Shown: one piece after another, positions 1 to 10,442 of the stretch
How positions within the stretch are numbered: position 1 is the first letter of the stretch
How the letters are laid out: each line of letters opens with the position of its first letter
Assembly: GCA_020809705.1 (NCBI GenBank)
Contig: CP085828.1
Location: forward strand, 5,642,001-5,706,000
Reading direction: 5' to 3'
DNA length: 64,000 nucleotides
From: Calonectria ilicicola
Taxonomy: Eukaryota > Ascomycota > Sordariomycetes > Hypocreales > Nectriaceae
Notes under the pieces: generated by a model
What the model was told of the DNA's origin: nothing
Seen by the model: the letters and a program-made list of their open reading frames with translations, nothing else
The model's database searches: none
Program-made: the position numbers and the translations under genes

Positions 1-446
1 GTGAAGGAGGGAAGGAGAAGAGTGAAACGACAGGCACTCCCCAGGAAGCAATGGGGAGTTATGGGACAGAAAATTCGACAATGGAACTATCACAAAACGA
101 CTCAACCGTCGCACTTGGCGTGATTCGGAGGTCGTCCGTCTCGAGATTCGACTTTTGATGTCATGCTTGCCCAGGGATCCCAGACGCCTGTTGTCTATAA
201 ACGGAAGGCGGTCATGGCCGGCAGCAACGGGCATTGTCCTCGCGAGCCTTCTGTGGCTTATTGTTTCCGGTGCACCTAGTGCTTCGGCGTACCAGCCACC
301 TTGCTGCCACAGCCTTGTGAACCCCACCACCGCTCTAAGTGTGGCGTCGCCGCTACTTTTTTTTTTCATCAGTCTCTACGCGCCAAAATCTACAATATTG
401 CTAGTCCTTCCCCTTCACCTCGACGGCAAAACCAACCACTGTAATC
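1..446. other. Left edge and upstream region of the DUF2423 gene
   Basis: No credible gene is seen here. A 127-codon open frame starting at 155 has no recognisable protein features and overlaps the real start at 447 in another frame. The last 100 bases are pyrimidine-rich with a short T run near 357-366, which fits a fungal promoter and 5' leader for the gene at 447. Confidence 0.5.
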
Positions 447-906
447 ATGGCAAAGAGTTCCCGCTCAAGTACAAGAAAGGCCAACAACCAGCGCCTAGCT
501 GCCAATGTTTTTGGCCCAGCAGAGTCTGCTCGGGCTGAACGCCTCTCAGCAAAGCTGCTCGAAATTGTCAAGCAGCCCAAGCCTGAGTCTTCAGATGTCG
601 CCATGAACAGTAAGTAAACCAACTGCTTGATGTGCAAATCTCAACCGCTAACCCGCCAATCTAGCCCAGGATGATGCCACTGAGGAGGATAAGGAGAAAG
701 TAAATGATGAGGCTTGTAAGTCGCATTGTCGCAATCATCTGCACCTGATTGTTAACATCTGTTCGTCAGCGATGGAGGTCGACTCTGTCAAGCCTTCCAG
801 GGCCCGTGTCGACAGAAAGCGCATTGACAAGCGCAAGCAGAAGAAGTCCGGCATTGTCTTTAAGAAGTACAGTGACCGTCAAAAGAAGAATAAGAGTGCC
901 AAATAA
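447..906 (+). CDS. DUF2423 family small basic protein (LLPH / yeast YBL028C-like)
   Basis: Three exons: 447-609, 665-715 and 770-906, giving 116 aa. Both introns have clear GTAAGT donors, and the frame continues across them. The N-terminus MAKSSRSS, the NNQRLAANVFGP segment and the RLSAKLLE stretch match the DUF2423 domain; the C-terminal part is very basic (RKRIDKRKQKKS) and ends near VFKKY, a region also conserved in this family. The human member LLPH and yeast Ybl028c are nucleolar, and a role in large-subunit ribosome biogenesis is the usual inference. The acidic spacer (DDATEEDKEK) sits between the two conserved ends. The start is chosen because the ATG at 447 opens directly on the conserved N-terminus. 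The family is confident; the exact role is inference. Confidence 0.88.
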
Positions 907-1299
907 TGTACGGGATATTGAAATGTCAAGGTTATATTCATGTTATTCATTGGTCGGGTCTCATCTAGCAAATCTGAATTTCATCCAAGATACCCTACAG
1001 CAGAAAATCTCACAGACCCAATAAATCTGCACTACACAGCCTCGTGTGGCGCAGCTCTCATTTTCCATTAACCAATCACATCGCGCCTCCACCGACTGCA
1101 ACCTCTTTGGACAAGCAAGGCTGGCCAACAGTAGCGGCGCATTCACCCACGACACGACACGTTCACCACTTTCGCTTTAGTATTTTGAGGTGGCATACTG
1201 ATGGCGCAACCCTTGTAGTTACTCTTTTAAACCTTCTTTTTTATTTTCAGATCTACTTTTTCTCTTCCCTGTCATTCATTTGTGCCGAAATCGTTGGAG
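907..1299. other. Intergenic region between the DUF2423 gene and LAS21
   Basis: About 390 bases between two genes on the same strand. It holds the 3' end of the DUF2423 transcript and the promoter of LAS21, with a CCAAT box at 1072-1076 and a pyrimidine-rich tract near 1205-1280 just before the start. No gene is seen. Confidence 0.5.
1072..1076 (+). promoter_or_regulatory. CCAAT box upstream of LAS21
   Basis: The pentamer CCAAT, in the context TTAACCAATCACA, lies about 225 bases upstream of the LAS21 start. CCAAT is bound by the fungal Hap/AnCF complex. The position is plausible, but a 5-base match alone is weak evidence. Confidence 0.3.
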
Positions 1300-4220
1300 A
1301 TGGTGGCACCGAATCATGGATCCGCCTTCCTAACCAGCCTGCTGCTGGCCGTAGCTAACCTGTTAATCCCTGTCTCCATTGTCATCTTTGGTACTGGTTT
1401 TTTCCCATACAAACCTTTTATCCCGGGGTTAGCAGAGTTCGAGCCTCTTGAGTACGGGCCGTTGCCACATGCGCCATTTGACCGTCTCATTTTTATGGTC
1501 GTTGATGCGTTGAGGAGGTGTGTGCTGTATTCTCACTCCTGACTGCCCACAGCTAACCCCTGTTACCCAAGTGACCTGGTTTATTCGGAGGAATCGGGCT
1601 TTCATTTCGTACAAAGGTGAGGCCAATCACGATTTCTGACTGTTTCTGGCTGCCTGGAACAATTGCTCATTGCATACCAGCCTCATTCGAGATGGCAGTG
1701 CCATCCCGTTTACGGCCAATGCTCGGTCGCCAACGGTGACTATGCCAAGAATCAAGTCGATGACGACTGGATCTATCCCTTCATTTGTTGATCTAATCCT
1801 GAACTTTGATGAGACGGATACTTCCTCTACGCTTGCCGCACAGGATACCTGGCTTGCTCAGATTAAGGCTAAGGATATGGGCAAGTTGCTCATGTATGGC
1901 GACGATACCTGGCTGAAACTCTTCCCGAACACCTTTGACCGTGAGGATGGCACGACTAGCTTTTTTGTCGCGGTTTGTCTTATCTTGCACGTCAAAATGA
2001 ACTTACGCTGACATACAATCGAGGATTTTACCGAAGTTGATCACAATGTTACTCGAAACATCGCTGGTGAACTTGAGAATAACGATTGGGCTCTAATGGT
2101 TCTCCACTACCTTGGCCTGGACCATATTGGACATAAGACAGGACCTCGAGGGTAATATGTGTCAAATACATCACTTTGTCACCTGTCTGCTAACACTTAA
2201 TAGCCCCAACATGATCCCTAAGCAACAGGAAATGGATGCCATTATTAAGAACATGTTCGAAGCAATGTCGTCCAAAAAACATCTTGAATCAACATTGCTA
2301 GTCCTATGTGGTGACCATGGAATGAATGATGCCGGAAACCATGGTGCCTCGTCCCCTGGCGAGACATCACCGGCTTTGGTCTTCATATCCCCGAAGCTAA
2401 CAGCCGTTTCAGCCAAATATCCAGCCCCTGCTCAGCCCAAGAGTGAGTTTGAATATTATTCCAAGGTTGAGCAATCTGACTTGGCGCCCACAATTGCTGG
2501 TCTTTTGGGATTCCCGGTTTCGACGAATAACTTAGGTGCCTTCATTCCTGATTTTCTTCCTTTTTGGCCCAAGACTGGCGACAAGATACAAATCCTGGTT
2601 CGGAATGCCAAGCAAATACTCAAAATTGTTACTGCTGCTTTTGGCAGTGAGATTTTCAACACAGACAGCTCGTCTGATCCTTGTGTACTGGAGTCATCTG
2701 ATATTAACGACTTGGCTTGCCAATGGAGAAAGATTCACGAGCAAGCACATTTATTGAAGGATAACACTGAGCTCGACCAGGAATGGCTCATTGCCATGTC
2801 TCAATGGCTTCACCGGGCACAAGATCTCATGAGTAGCATGGCATCTAACTACGACATGCCCCGAATGTATATTGGCCAGGGTGTTGCAATTTTCTCTGCT
2901 ATCTCAAGCGCAATCGTTATTTTTAAGCTGGGCCTACACAGACAAGGACCCGTATCTCCTCTAGTTCTCACCACGCTTCTATATGGCATAATGATGTTTG
3001 CGAGCAGCTATGTAGAGGAGGAGCAGCACTTTTGGTACTGGTCCTCTGCCATCTGGGTAGGATTCCTCGCACTTCGAAATGCCCAAAAGTACGCTACCTT
3101 TATTCAAATCCTTCACCAAGCTTCAAGTAGGCTAACCTGTACTAGGCCAAATGAGGGCCCAAAATTGCTTTGGGTTGTGGTTGCTCTGACAGCTCTTCGG
3201 GTCACCAGGGGCTGGAACCAGACGGGCCAGAAGTTTGCAGGCGAGCCTGACATTGTGAAGACTTTCATCGTCACCAATCCCCAATTCCTTTGGACCATAA
3301 TTACCGCAGTTTATGTTATACTTTCCTTCCGCATCCTCGCCTACCTTGAAGGCCTTCCGTATTACGCTGCGACGTGTTTGTCTTCGGCGTTGTTCACTTC
3401 AGCCTACAGCTTCAAGTTGGACTTTACGAGCGAGGATGCCCCAGAGATTGTGGTTGGGTTTGCACAAAGCGTAAACCAAGTGTTCCAGGGGCAATCTCTT
3501 GTTTGGAAAGCTAGGACCGTGTTCGCACTTATTGCTATTCTATGGGTATTTGGGGTATACCGCACCTTGAATGGTCATCGTGCTGCCCAGACACAATCCG
3601 GTAAGTCTTCGTTGCGAACATGTTCTAAAGCAGAAGAACTAATGCAGCACCCAACAGCAAACCTCTTTCATCTTCTTTATACTGTTCTTGGTATGACGCA
3701 ATCCCGTGCCGCCAACATACCCCTCTTTCTCCTTGCCGATATTCTCTTCCACACTTTGCAAGCCGTCGACCTCTCCATCTCTGAAATAACCACAACTTCG
3801 GTTCTCCTCCAACACGTTAGCTTCTTTGCCTTCGGCGGCACCAATGCCATTTCATCCGTCGACCTCTCTTCGGCCTATAATGGTGTTAGTGGCTTCAACA
3901 TTGTCGCCGTTGGATTCCTTACTCTTATCAGCAACTGGGCCGGGCCTATATTCTGGGTCTCTGCCACGAATCTGCTGCTGCTGCGCAAATATCACGAAGG
4001 ACATCGCCATATTTTCCGCCGCCACATTGCGCTGCTGACATTTTTCTTTACCTTTGGTGTCGCTTTTGTAATGGCGGCGTGCACGGCATTGCGTACTCAC
4101 CTATTCATATGGACTGTCTTCTCTCCGAAATATCTATATAGCATGGCGTGGGGCCTCGGACAACACTTGCTCATCAACATTGGGTTTGGAGGACTATTAT
4201 TCTGGTTGACTGCGCGGTAA
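1300..4220 (+). CDS. LAS21: GPI ethanolamine phosphate transferase 2 (Las21/Gpi7, PIG-G family)
   Basis: Proposed exons are 1300-1517, 1572-1616, 1681-1972, 2024-2151, 2204-3088, 3146-3600 and 3658-4220 (861 aa; yeast Las21 is about 830). The enzyme adds phosphoethanolamine to the second mannose of GPI anchors in the ER membrane. The luminal alkaline-phosphatase-fold domain shows VVDALRSD (Asp69), then GLDHIGH and GDHGMND (Asp265, His266). The C-terminal half is a series of hydrophobic membrane segments, with the conserved WNQTGQKFAGEPDI stretch between them. The last two introns (3089-3145 and 3601-3657) are 57 nt each and keep the frame, so they are invisible as frame breaks; they are called from donor, branch (GCTAACC, ACTAATG) and acceptor sequences. 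The start is the ATG at 1300, which opens directly on the signal-anchor-like hydrophobic segment. Confidence 0.93.
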
Positions 4221-4510
4221 ATGAGCGGAGGCGTTTCGTAAATTGCGACAAGAGCTTGTGTTTACCTATAGGTATAGTATTTGGATTGATCGGTGAGACA
4301 GTAATACTTGTTTTCCTATATGCCCAGTGGCTATAAAAGACAATACTGTAGGTGTACAACTCATTGCAACGAATCTAATAGTAACCTAAATTCGACCGCC
4401 AAATAAAAAATTGCATCAAAAAGACCCCTCCGCTAACCTATCGTCATCATCATGTACTCATACGTCTAAAAGCCTGCTTCCTTGACTTTCTTCAGCCTCG
4501 TATTATCTCA

Positions 4511-7500
4511 TCAGACACCTGTCATGTCCACATCGCCATCATCATCGGAGAGGAGTTCATCAACGAGTTCTGAACTTCTTTCTTCTTCTCTAGGCACGAT
4601 GGTGCCCTGACTAGTGTCCTCGTCCTCATCTTCCTCCTTTATCCGTGGCTCTTCAGGCACTGCCTTTTCTTCTGATGGTGGGGCATCACTGAGAATTGAT
4701 ACGCTACGGCTGGACCGTCGACGAGGTTGCTGCTCATCAAGAGAGTTGACGATCTTTCCTAGGCTGACATGAATTTTGTAAAGGGCATTGCGGCTAGTGG
4801 CGTCAGAGAGAAATCCTTCTTCTACGGCGGCGCTGACTTCAGCATATGCCTCACGAAGTTTATCTTCGGATGAACCAGGAGAAACGTGAAGTTTGCCAAG
4901 GAGAGTAGCAATGAGCTTCTTCTCTTCTTCTGTGATGGGGTTAGAATCAATGAGTTTCGCTGTACACATCGTTCAACTTACTGGTAATGTTGCCTTGGAC
5001 TCTTTCAAGAATATCCATGGCAAAGTTCAAGTGAATATCACCGTTAACTATCTTTTTCTCGCTCTCCAAACCCAGAATAGGGCTATAGCATTTTCGAGGA
5101 TCCGTCCAGTCAACCAAACAAGCGCCGATGGTTGTCATACTGACCATATCTTCCTCCACATCTGCGTCATCGTCTTCTAGACCTTCCCTTACGTTAAAGA
5201 GAACATGGATAGCGTCAAGGGCAATAGCTCGCATAATATCCTGGTTCTCAGCCCGCGAGTAGCAAAACACAGGCAGAAAGTAATTGAGAGCCTGTCGGAC
5301 TGCTTGATTTGACGCTGACGAGGGATCGAAGTATGCAACGACCAAGGACTTCAGCAACTCTTGGCAGGCTTCCTCATCACTGACAATACGACCGATGAGC
5401 AATTTGGATGCAGCAACGGTTGCCGCAGCCTGAACTTTAGCTTCTTTCGCACCGCCTCGGACAGCTTTGACATATATCTTCAAAAGCCCAGGCGTTGATG
5501 ACAGGAGTTGTGCCCCATGGACATTGAGGATATCAGTGAGGATATGCAGCGCTTCGACTTGCAGAGCTGCATGTCCTTTGGTGAAAAAATGCATAAAGAG
5601 ACTGAGGTTCTCCTCCGCAAGGGATCGATCAAGCAGAGCACACAAACCAAGGCAGACTAAACCTCTCTCGCGAACGGGTGCCTCATGGCTGCGAACAGCA
5701 GGAACGACCAAGTTGTTGAGCATCGAAACCAAGTCAGCGTTGTCCTGAAGGTTCATCGCGACATGCGTGAGCATGCATTGGACGATATGGAGACACTTCA
5801 TGTTGACAACAATTTCCCTAACTGCCTTCTCTCGGGCTTCCTCTTCGCTAATTCCAGGGCTGGTGCTTCGCTTGGACTTGGTTGGCGTGCTGGGCCCACT
5901 GACCTCCGACCTAGCTGAGTGAAAGCTGTCCTCAGCATCGGCTGGTTCATCGACAATGGTATCGTGAACATCTGCAACAGATTCAAGGACGATGCTGCAG
6001 AACTCTCGCTCCCCACTCGAGTCAGGAGAGCAAATACCCCTCAGAGCCTCCACAGTGAGCTTTGTAGTCTCATCTGGCAGATCTGGAATAGATAACATCC
6101 GCCGAAGAAGGGTAAACATTTTGCGTCGTCCAACTTCATCTGAGTAATCGAGAGTGAGGGCGATTTGGAGCATCTGTTCTACTATGAACTCCTGCTCCAC
6201 AGTGTCTTCTTCCTCTTCCTCTTCATCTTCCTCTTCGTCAACTTCTTGTTGAGAAATCCTCTTCAGGGCGTCAACCAAGACCTGCAGATATCGTTCGAGG
6301 AAGAAGGCAATCTTGGTGACCTCGGGAAGTTTTTCCTCCAGTAAACCCAGGTATTTGCCGTCACCCTCAAGACGGCAGAAATCATTGAAGCTCCTTGCCA
6401 TGAAAACTGATTCGGCGGAAAGAGTTTGCCAAAAATTATCATCAAACTCGACCGCCTCACGGTAGTCTGGTCGTCCTTCCCAGAAGCCCTTCATGGCCTC
6501 CAAAGCCACTCCGTTTTCCACTCCCGAATTGACCACGTCGATCCGCTCAAGTAGCTCTAAAAGGCCATCAAAATTGGGTGGCGAAGGTTCTGCTGGCTTC
6601 CCGTCCTCGGGAGGCGCTACACCTGCGCAGTCCTCGATCCACCGTTCTCGGAACAGTCTTCCCGCAGCTTTTCGGACATTTTCATCTCGATCCCGAAGTC
6701 CCCATCGCAAGAGCTTCTCTCGCATGGAAAGGGACAGGTGTCTGAAATCACCTAGGGCAGGTAGAAGACGCGAGTAGACAGCTCGTCGGGTTGCTGCATC
6801 TTGGTCTCGAGCACGCTCGAGTAAAGATGGCAGGGTGTTTGGTAGGATAGGAAGGTTAACAAGGAGAGATCTCCGCACCTCAGCGTTGGGATCATTTTGT
6901 AAGACCTCTAGGAGTTTCTCAAGTAAGCCCGTGTCATCATTGTCATCGCTCTCATCGGAGTTGGTGGCGCCCTCGCCCTGGTTACCGGCAAGACGGCCAA
7001 GGCCTAGAACCGCCTGAGAGCGGACCATAGCCTCCTTGTCTCGAATCCTCTTAAGCAGTCCATGTCGGAGCTTCTGAAAGAGATCATCATCTATCGCATC
7101 AAGAGAATTAATGATGTGGGAAATAAGTTGCGTTGACCTGAACCGCACAAATTTGTCTTTGGCGGTTAAAAGGGGAAGGATGGCTCCAAGAAGCTGGGAG
7201 GTAAGCCGAGTGGTTGGAGTCTCGGGTAGTACGCTCGCATCTTCTTCGACATCGCCCAAAAGTTCGCTGTCTTTCTCGCTCGCGTGCCGCAAAAAGAGGC
7301 CAATGAATCGGATTGATTTTTCTCCCACGCTCTCTGACTTTTTGATAGGCATTATTTTGACAACACATCTCACAAATTCATTGTTGAAAGCTTCTTCATC
7401 GAATTCGCCGGACTCGGACTTCTTGGGATTGGTTGGTTCGTAGCAACATGGCTCTTGAATCTTTCGAAGATTCACGACCAGCTTTCGGTGTGTTGCTGTA

Positions 7501-7652
7501 GTTCGTTGGGCATCACGAAAGATGCTACAGACTTTATGTCTCAAGGCATTGTCGGGGGTATCAACGACCTCGGGGGCGGCAGATGCACGGGAAGCACCTG
7601 AGGTTCGGGAGGCCGAGGTTCTCGTCGATCGGGTCGAGGTTCGAGCGGGCAT
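4511..7652 (-). CDS. YCG1: Condensin complex subunit 3 (Ycg1 / CAP-G, HEAT-repeat protein)
   Basis: Two exons on the minus strand: 7652-4982 and 4929-4511, giving 1029 aa, close to yeast Ycg1 (1035). It is the HEAT-repeat subunit that, with the kleisin Brn1, forms the DNA-binding groove of condensin and works in mitotic chromosome compaction. Visible features are a Ser/Thr/Arg-rich N-terminus, repeated HEAT-like helices (for example in LLPLLTAKDKFVRFRSTQL and VRSQAVLGLGRLAG), a long Glu-rich linker around residues 475-490, a Ser-rich linker with SPTKSKR-type charges, and an acidic C-terminal tail ending DVDMTGV. The 52-nt intron (4930-4981) has a GTAAGT donor and a TTCTAAC branch; splicing joins T-K-EEKKLIATLLG in frame. 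Retaining it would stop translation at about residue 901. It shares a divergent promoter with NOP4. Confidence 0.93.
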
Positions 7653-7994
7653 TATGATGGTGGATATGACCCTATACGCAGCAGATGGAGAGGTCCAGCA
7701 TCAAATGAATTGGTAAATGTCCTTGGGGGTGAGGCTTTGTTTGGGAAACGCGTCCGTTGTTGTCATATTAGGGTAAATAGTGTTCCCTTTTAGGATTAGA
7801 GCGATGTGATAAGAGTTCATCCCCGCCATCACGTGCGATTAGATAGCTGGGAAATTGTCTTATCGGCTCCTGGTATTTTTTTTTTTCTTTCGGCAGCGAC
7901 AGCATCAGCTTTTCGGTGCAAGCACATTTTAAGGTGCTGCAGCCATTGATTCTTTTCTGGTGCGACCAACATCTCCAAATCTGAAAATCTCACC
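7653..7994. promoter_or_regulatory. Divergent promoter region between YCG1 and NOP4
   Basis: A 342-base spacer between two divergently transcribed genes, so both promoters must lie here. It contains an E-box-type CACGTG at 7830-7835 and a T run near 7877-7887. No gene is seen. Confidence 0.6.
7830..7835. promoter_or_regulatory. E-box CACGTG in the YCG1/NOP4 divergent promoter
   Basis: The palindrome CACGTG is the binding core of fungal bHLH factors such as Cbf1 and Pho4. It lies about 160-180 bases from each start codon. No binding evidence is available, and a six-base match may occur by chance. Confidence 0.3.
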
Positions 7995-10175
7995 ATGGGT
8001 GTATCAAACAACGATCGAAAACGGGCCCGCGCCGAGGCGGAGGACATTGATCCTGTTTCTTTCGAGGATCGCGACAATGGAGCTGTACAATCCACCAAAC
8101 GAGCACGTGTGGAGGAACGACGGTCGCTTTTTGTCCGGTCTCTCCCTCCCAGTGCCACAAGCGAAAGCCTTACGGATTTTTTCTCAGAACACTTTCCTGT
8201 GAAACACGCCATTGTGGTTATGGATCAAAAAACCAAGGAATCTCGAGGTTACGGATTCGTCACATTCGCCGATGCCGACGATGCAAAGGAAGCTAAAGAA
8301 AAACTGGATAAGCAAGAGTGGGACGGAAGGCGTATTAGACTCGATGTTGCCGAACCTAGACATCGAAATGCTGCTAATGGTGCTGGTGAAGCTCCCACTA
8401 GCAAGCCTAAGAAGGAAGAATTCCAAAAGGCACCCAAGCTGATTGTGCGCAACCTGCCTTGGAGTATCAAGACCTCAGAGCAGCTTTCGAATCTCTTCCG
8501 AAGCTTTGGCAAAGTCAAGTTCGCAGATCTGCCGCAATCGAAGGGCAAGCTGAAAGGATTCGGGTTCGTTACTATCAGAGGAAAGAAAAACGCTGAGCGT
8601 GCTCTCGAAGCTATCAATGGCAAGGAAATCGATGGCAGAGCTATTGCTGTTGATTGGGCTGTCGACAAAGCATCTTGGGAACAGCAGAAACCCGAGGAAG
8701 ACAATGATAAATCAGAAAAGAAAGAGGAGGAGGAAGATGATGATGACGACGCGGAGTCTGAGACCAGTGATGACGAGGACGAAGAGGGCGGTGTTAAAAC
8801 TCGTGACTCGGAGCTTGATGCGGACTTGGAAAATTTTATGAAAAACCACATGCAGCACCTGGAAGATGAAGATGATGAGGACGAGAACAAGGAGGATGAC
8901 GAGAATAAGGATGAAGAGGTGGAGAAGGCCGCGCCCAAGAGAATGACAGACAATACGGCCACTGTCTTTATTCGCAACCTTCCATTTACGACCACCGACG
9001 AGCAGCTAAAGGACTTCTTCGGTCATTTTGGAAAGGTCCGGTATGCCCGTGTCGTTATGGATAAGGTAACAGAAAAGCCTGCTGGTACTGGATTTGTCTG
9101 CTTTTTCGACAATGAAGATGCCAAGAACTGCATCAAGGGTGCACCTCGTCCCAAGGAGCCAATTGTAGCAGCGAAGACTTCCATTCTTCAAGACGAGAGT
9201 GCCGATCCTGACGGCAAGTACACCTTGGACGGTCGACTTCTCCAGGTGGCACAAGCCGTCAGCAAAGATCAAGCCACCAGTCTGGCCGAAGGCTCCTTGG
9301 CTAAGCGAAACCAGAAGGATAAGCGAAGATTATTTCTGCTCAACGAGGGTGCCATTGACCGGAGCTCGCCTCTCTTCGGCCTTCTTTCACAGTCTGAGGT
9401 TCAAATGAGACAGGCCAGTGCTGCTCAACGCAAAAAGCTCGTGGAGAAAAATCCTAGCTTGCACATTAGCTTGACTCGTCTTGCTCTTCGAAACATCCCT
9501 CGCAACATTGGTGCAAAGGAGCTGAAAGAGCTTGCCAGAAAAGCTGTGGTTGGTTTTGCCAAGGATGTCAAAGAAGGACGTCGACAGCCCCTTTCCAAAG
9601 AGGAGAATGCTCGCGATGGCAAAGATGCCAAGGCCAAAGAGCATGAGCGAAAAGCCAAGGGCAAGGGCATCATCCGCCAGGCCAAGATTGTCTTCGAAAG
9701 TGCCAAGGGAACGAAGGTGCAAGAGAGAGAGGGCGGCAAGAGCCGTGGCTACGGTTTCATTGAATATACATCACATCACTGGGCCCTCATGGGTCTCCGG
9801 TACCTAAATGGTTACCAGCTCGAGAACGAGAATGGAAAGAAACAAAGACTTATTGTCGAATTTTCTATTGAGAACGCGCAGGTTATTCAACGCCGACGAA
9901 CCAATGAGGAAAAATCTCGCCAACAACAAAAAGATGAGCAGTCGCAAGGTCGATCACCAACTACGAAGCCCACTGCTCAATGGGGCAAAGGCGGCCGAGA
10001 AAATGGCTTTAAGGATAGGGGCAAAGGACGCCATCCCAAGGGTGGCAAAGCTGAGATGGAGGATATAGAGGAAACTGGGAAGCCTAAGGATGCCAAGGAG
10101 GTGATGCAACAGAGATTAATCGCAAGGAAGAGGCTGGTGCGCAAAAAGAAGTCCCAGTCTCGATCAAAGAATTAG
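7995..10175 (+). CDS. NOP4: Nucleolar protein 4 (Nop4/RBM28), four-RRM ribosome-biogenesis factor
   Basis: A single exon of 726 aa. Nop4 binds pre-rRNA in early 60S particles in the nucleolus and is needed for 27S pre-rRNA processing. Four RNA-recognition motifs are visible: RRM1 from about residue 44 (SLFVRSLPP, RGYGFVTF), RRM2 from about 149 (KLIVRNLPW, KGFGFVTI), RRM3 from about 322 (TVFIRNLPF, TGFVCF) and a split RRM4 from about 493 (RLALRNIPR, then GYGFIEY after a long basic insert). A strongly acidic stretch (about 235-312) separates RRM2 and RRM3. The C-terminus is basic and ends RKKKSQSRSKN. This layout and length fit fungal Nop4 (yeast 685 aa). The start ATG at 7995 has an ACCATGG context. 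Confidence 0.95.
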   Translation: MGVSNNDRKRARAEAEDIDPVSFEDRDNGAVQSTKRARVEERRSLFVRSLPPSATSESLTDFFSEHFPVKHAIVVMDQKTKESRGYGFVTFADADDAKEAKEKLDKQEWDGRRIRLDVAEPRHRNAANGAGEAPTSKPKKEEFQKAPKLIVRNLPWSIKTSEQLSNLFRSFGKVKFADLPQSKGKLKGFGFVTIRGKKNAERALEAINGKEIDGRAIAVDWAVDKASWEQQKPEEDNDKSEKKEEEEDDDDDAESETSDDEDEEGGVKTRDSELDADLENFMKNHMQHLEDEDDEDENKEDDENKDEEVEKAAPKRMTDNTATVFIRNLPFTTTDEQLKDFFGHFGKVRYARVVMDKVTEKPAGTGFVCFFDNEDAKNCIKGAPRPKEPIVAAKTSILQDESADPDGKYTLDGRLLQVAQAVSKDQATSLAEGSLAKRNQKDKRRLFLLNEGAIDRSSPLFGLLSQSEVQMRQASAAQRKKLVEKNPSLHISLTRLALRNIPRNIGAKELKELARKAVVGFAKDVKEGRRQPLSKEENARDGKDAKAKEHERKAKGKGIIRQAKIVFESAKGTKVQEREGGKSRGYGFIEYTSHHWALMGLRYLNGYQLENENGKKQRLIVEFSIENAQVIQRRRTNEEKSRQQQKDEQSQGRSPTTKPTAQWGKGGRENGFKDRGKGRHPKGGKAEMEDIEETGKPKDAKEVMQQRLIARKRLVRKKKSQSRSKN

Positions 10176-10442
10176 TTGATACGTAGGTACTCTTGATACC
10201 TGGAATTTTGTTTTTAATGGCATTCAATTCATTATCCTTATGCATGCATGTATCCACCACTAAGTAATAAAAAAAAAAGAAGATATCCATTTTCATTCTG
10301 TTTGATTTGGTGCTTGGGCCACCAATTTTTTTGGTGGTCGGACCTCAAATGTCATATATCTCCAACAATACCTATACAATACAAGTCACAGAAGATTATT
10401 CACCATGTGAGTCGAGAAATCGATATTTTAGCACCGTCGGGT

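Noticed and set aside
4948..4981. A 22-nt intron at the YCG1 exon junction using the first AG after the GTAAGT donor
   Set aside because: Too short for spliceosomal removal. The AG at 4930-4931 gives a 52-nt intron with a good branch point and the correct frame.
8249..8995. 248-codon minus-strand frame rich in Ser, antisense to NOP4
   Set aside because: It is the mirror of the acidic, Glu/Asp-coding stretch of NOP4; the Ser runs come from GAG/GAT codons read backwards.
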